The position numbers were made by a program, and so were the translations under genes. A DNA stretch of 6,282 bases from Pseudomonadota bacterium. GTDB taxonomy: Bacteria > Pseudomonadota > Gammaproteobacteria > Burkholderiales > Burkholderiaceae_C. The DNA is taken from NCBI GenBank assembly GCA_023396625.1, contig JAEWVY010000305.1, positions 1-6,282 on the forward strand. The letters run 5' to 3'. Below, piece after piece: positions 4,917-6,282 of this stretch; within the stretch, counting starts at the first letter, position 1; each line of letters starts with the position of its first letter. Below the pieces are notes generated by a model that worked only from the letters and a program-made list of their open reading frames with translations, was not told the DNA's origin and ran no database searches.

Positions 4917-6282
4917 TCAGGCATGGGCAGCGACCGCGGGGATGGTGACCTGGGATGCCCGGCCCGCCGTCGCCGTCTTGATGACGTTCCACAGCATGAT
5001 CAGCATGCCACTGAGGTACAGCAGACCACCGGCAAGACGCAGCACATAGAACGGGAAGGTCGCTTTCACCGATTCGACGAAGGTATAGGTCAAGGTTCCG
5101 TCGGTGTTCACCGCGCGCCACATCAGGCCCTGCATGACACCGGCGATCCACATGGCGGCGATGTAGATCACGATGCCGATGGTGGCGGTCCAGAAATGCA
5201 CCTCGACGGCCTTCATGCTGTACATCTGCGTGCGGCCGAACAGGCGCGGAATCAGGTAGTACATGGAGCCCATGGACACCAGGCCCACCCAGCCCAGGGC
5301 GCCAGAGTGCACATGGCCCACGGTCCAGTCGGTGTAGTGAGACAGCGCGTTGACCGTCTTGATCGACATCATCGGCCCTTCGAAGGTGGACATGCCATAG
5401 AACGACAGGGACACGATCAGGAAACGCAGGATCGGGTCGTCACGCAGCTTGTGCCAAGCCCCCGAGAGGGTCATGATGCCGTTGATCATGCCGCCCCAGC
5501 TGGGTGCCAGCAGAATCAGCGAGAACAACATGCCGACCGACTGAGCCCAGTCCGGCAGTGCGGTGTAGTGCAGGTGGTGGGGACCCGCCCACATGTAGGT
5601 AAAGATCAGTGCCCAGAAGTGGACGATAGACAAGCGGTAGCTGTACACCGGGCGCTCGGCTTGCTTGGGAATGAAGTAATACATCATGCCCAGGAAGCCG
5701 GCCGTCAGGAAGAAGCCCACGGCGTTGTGACCGTACCACCACTGAACCATGGCGTCCTGCACACCGGCATAGGCAGAATAGGACTTGAACAGGTTCACGG
5801 GGATTTCAGCGCTGTTGACCAGGTGCAGCAGGGCCACGGTCAGGATCATCGCGCCGAAGAACCAGTTGGCCACGTAGATATGACGTACCTTGCGCGTGCC
5901 CACCGTGCCGAAGAACACGATGGCATAGGCCACCCAGACCAGCGTGATCAGGATGTCGATCGGCCATTCCAGCTCGGCGTACTCCTTACCCGTGGTGAAA
6001 CCCAGCGGCAGGGACAGCGCCGCCAGGAGAATGACCACCTGCCAGCCCCAGAAGGTAAAAGCTGCCAGTTTGTCGCTGATGAGGCGAACCTGACATGTGC
6101 GCTGAACCACGTAATAGGAAGTGGCGAACAGTGCCGACCCGCCGAACGCGAAAATCACCGCGTTGGTGTGCAGCGGTCGCAACCGGCCATAGCTGAGGAA
6201 CGAGATCCCGAGATTGAGCTCAGGCCAGGTCAACTGGGCAGCGATGATGACGCCCACCAGCATCCCGACCACGCCCCATACC
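4917..6282 (-). CDS. ccoN: Cytochrome cbb3 oxidase catalytic subunit I CcoN (N-terminus beyond the right edge)
   Basis: About 454 residues are visible; roughly 20-30 N-terminal residues are outside the window, since family members are about 475-480 long and the frame is open to the last base. CcoN is the multi-helix heme-copper oxidase subunit that reduces O2 to water with high affinity. Counting from the GTG-encoded residue at 6272, His35 (RPLHTNAV) and His322 are the expected low-spin heme b ligands and His320 (TVGHVHSG) the heme b3 ligand. CuB ligands are His182 (YGHNAVGFF), His232 and His233 (GPHHLHYT). Tyr226 (FTYMWAG) is the tyrosine that becomes cross-linked to the CuB histidine in cbb3 enzymes. 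That GTG is an internal valine codon, not a start. The promoter, probably FNR-dependent, is outside the window. ccoO follows with its ribosome site overlapping the stop. Confidence 0.98.
   Translation of the reverse strand, partial: VWGVVGMLVGVIIAAQLTWPELNLGISFLSYGRLRPLHTNAVIFAFGGSALFATSYYVVQRTCQVRLISDKLAAFTFWGWQVVILLAALSLPLGFTTGKEYAELEWPIDILITLVWVAYAIVFFGTVGTRKVRHIYVANWFFGAMILTVALLHLVNSAEIPVNLFKSYSAYAGVQDAMVQWWYGHNAVGFFLTAGFLGMMYYFIPKQAERPVYSYRLSIVHFWALIFTYMWAGPHHLHYTALPDWAQSVGMLFSLILLAPSWGGMINGIMTLSGAWHKLRDDPILRFLIVSLSFYGMSTFEGPMMSIKTVNALSHYTDWTVGHVHSGALGWVGLVSMGSMYYLIPRLFGRTQMYSMKAVEVHFWTATIGIVIYIAAMWIAGVMQGLMWRAVNTDGTLTYTFVESVKATFPFYVLRLAGGLLYLSGMLIMLWNVIKTATAGRASQVTIPAVAAHA

Noticed and set aside
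5359..5372. FNR-box-like TTGATCGACATCAT
   Set aside because: It matches 9 of 10 consensus positions but lies deep inside ccoN, where it encodes the conserved MMSIKTV region. No promoter-like sequence or gene start is nearby, so a chance match is more likely.
1..6282. Mobile elements, CRISPR arrays, tRNA/rRNA genes, phage or toxin-antitoxin genes
   Set aside because: None seen: no transposase, no regular direct repeats, no RNA gene signature, and the whole window is explained by respiratory, heme and regulatory genes with uniform codon style.

Overview
The window is a block of microaerobic respiration genes from a betaproteobacterium, most likely a member of Burkholderiales/Comamonadaceae. 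That placement rests on the protein character (a short FNR of about 240 residues, CcoN/O/P/G sequences typical of the group), on gene order, and on an overall GC content that looks close to 60 percent. It is a judgement from memory, not a database result.

Right to left on the minus strand lies a cytochrome cbb3 oxidase operon: ccoN (missing only its extreme N-terminus at the window's right edge), ccoO, ccoQ and ccoP, then the assembly gene ccoG, a very short fixH-like gene, and a 97-residue two-helix membrane protein of unknown function with a cysteine-rich tail. Spacing is tight throughout, and at three junctions the upstream stop codon lies inside the Shine-Dalgarno sequence of the next gene. 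The one looser junction, ccoP to ccoG, holds a perfect 9-bp stem-loop, and ccoG has no ATG or GTG available ahead of its conserved core, so it appears to start at TTG.

On the plus strand, fnr (oxygen-sensing Fe-S regulator) converges on this operon with only 19 bp between stop codons. Divergent from fnr, at the left edge, is the start of hemN (oxygen-independent coproporphyrinogen III oxidase). The 184-bp hemN-fnr intergenic region carries a strong FNR box, TTGACGTGGATCAA, centred at 171.5. It is placed as expected for FNR activation of hemN and possibly for repression of fnr.

Together the genes form one low-oxygen module: FNR senses oxygen loss, HemN supplies heme without needing O2, CcoNOQP is the high-affinity terminal oxidase, and CcoG/FixH help assemble its copper and heme centres. 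The catalytic P-type ATPase CcoI and CcoS are not in the window. No mobile element, CRISPR array, tRNA or rRNA was seen, and no stretch longer than 300 bases lacks a gene. The least explained pieces are the 97-residue Cys-tailed membrane protein and the miniature FixH.
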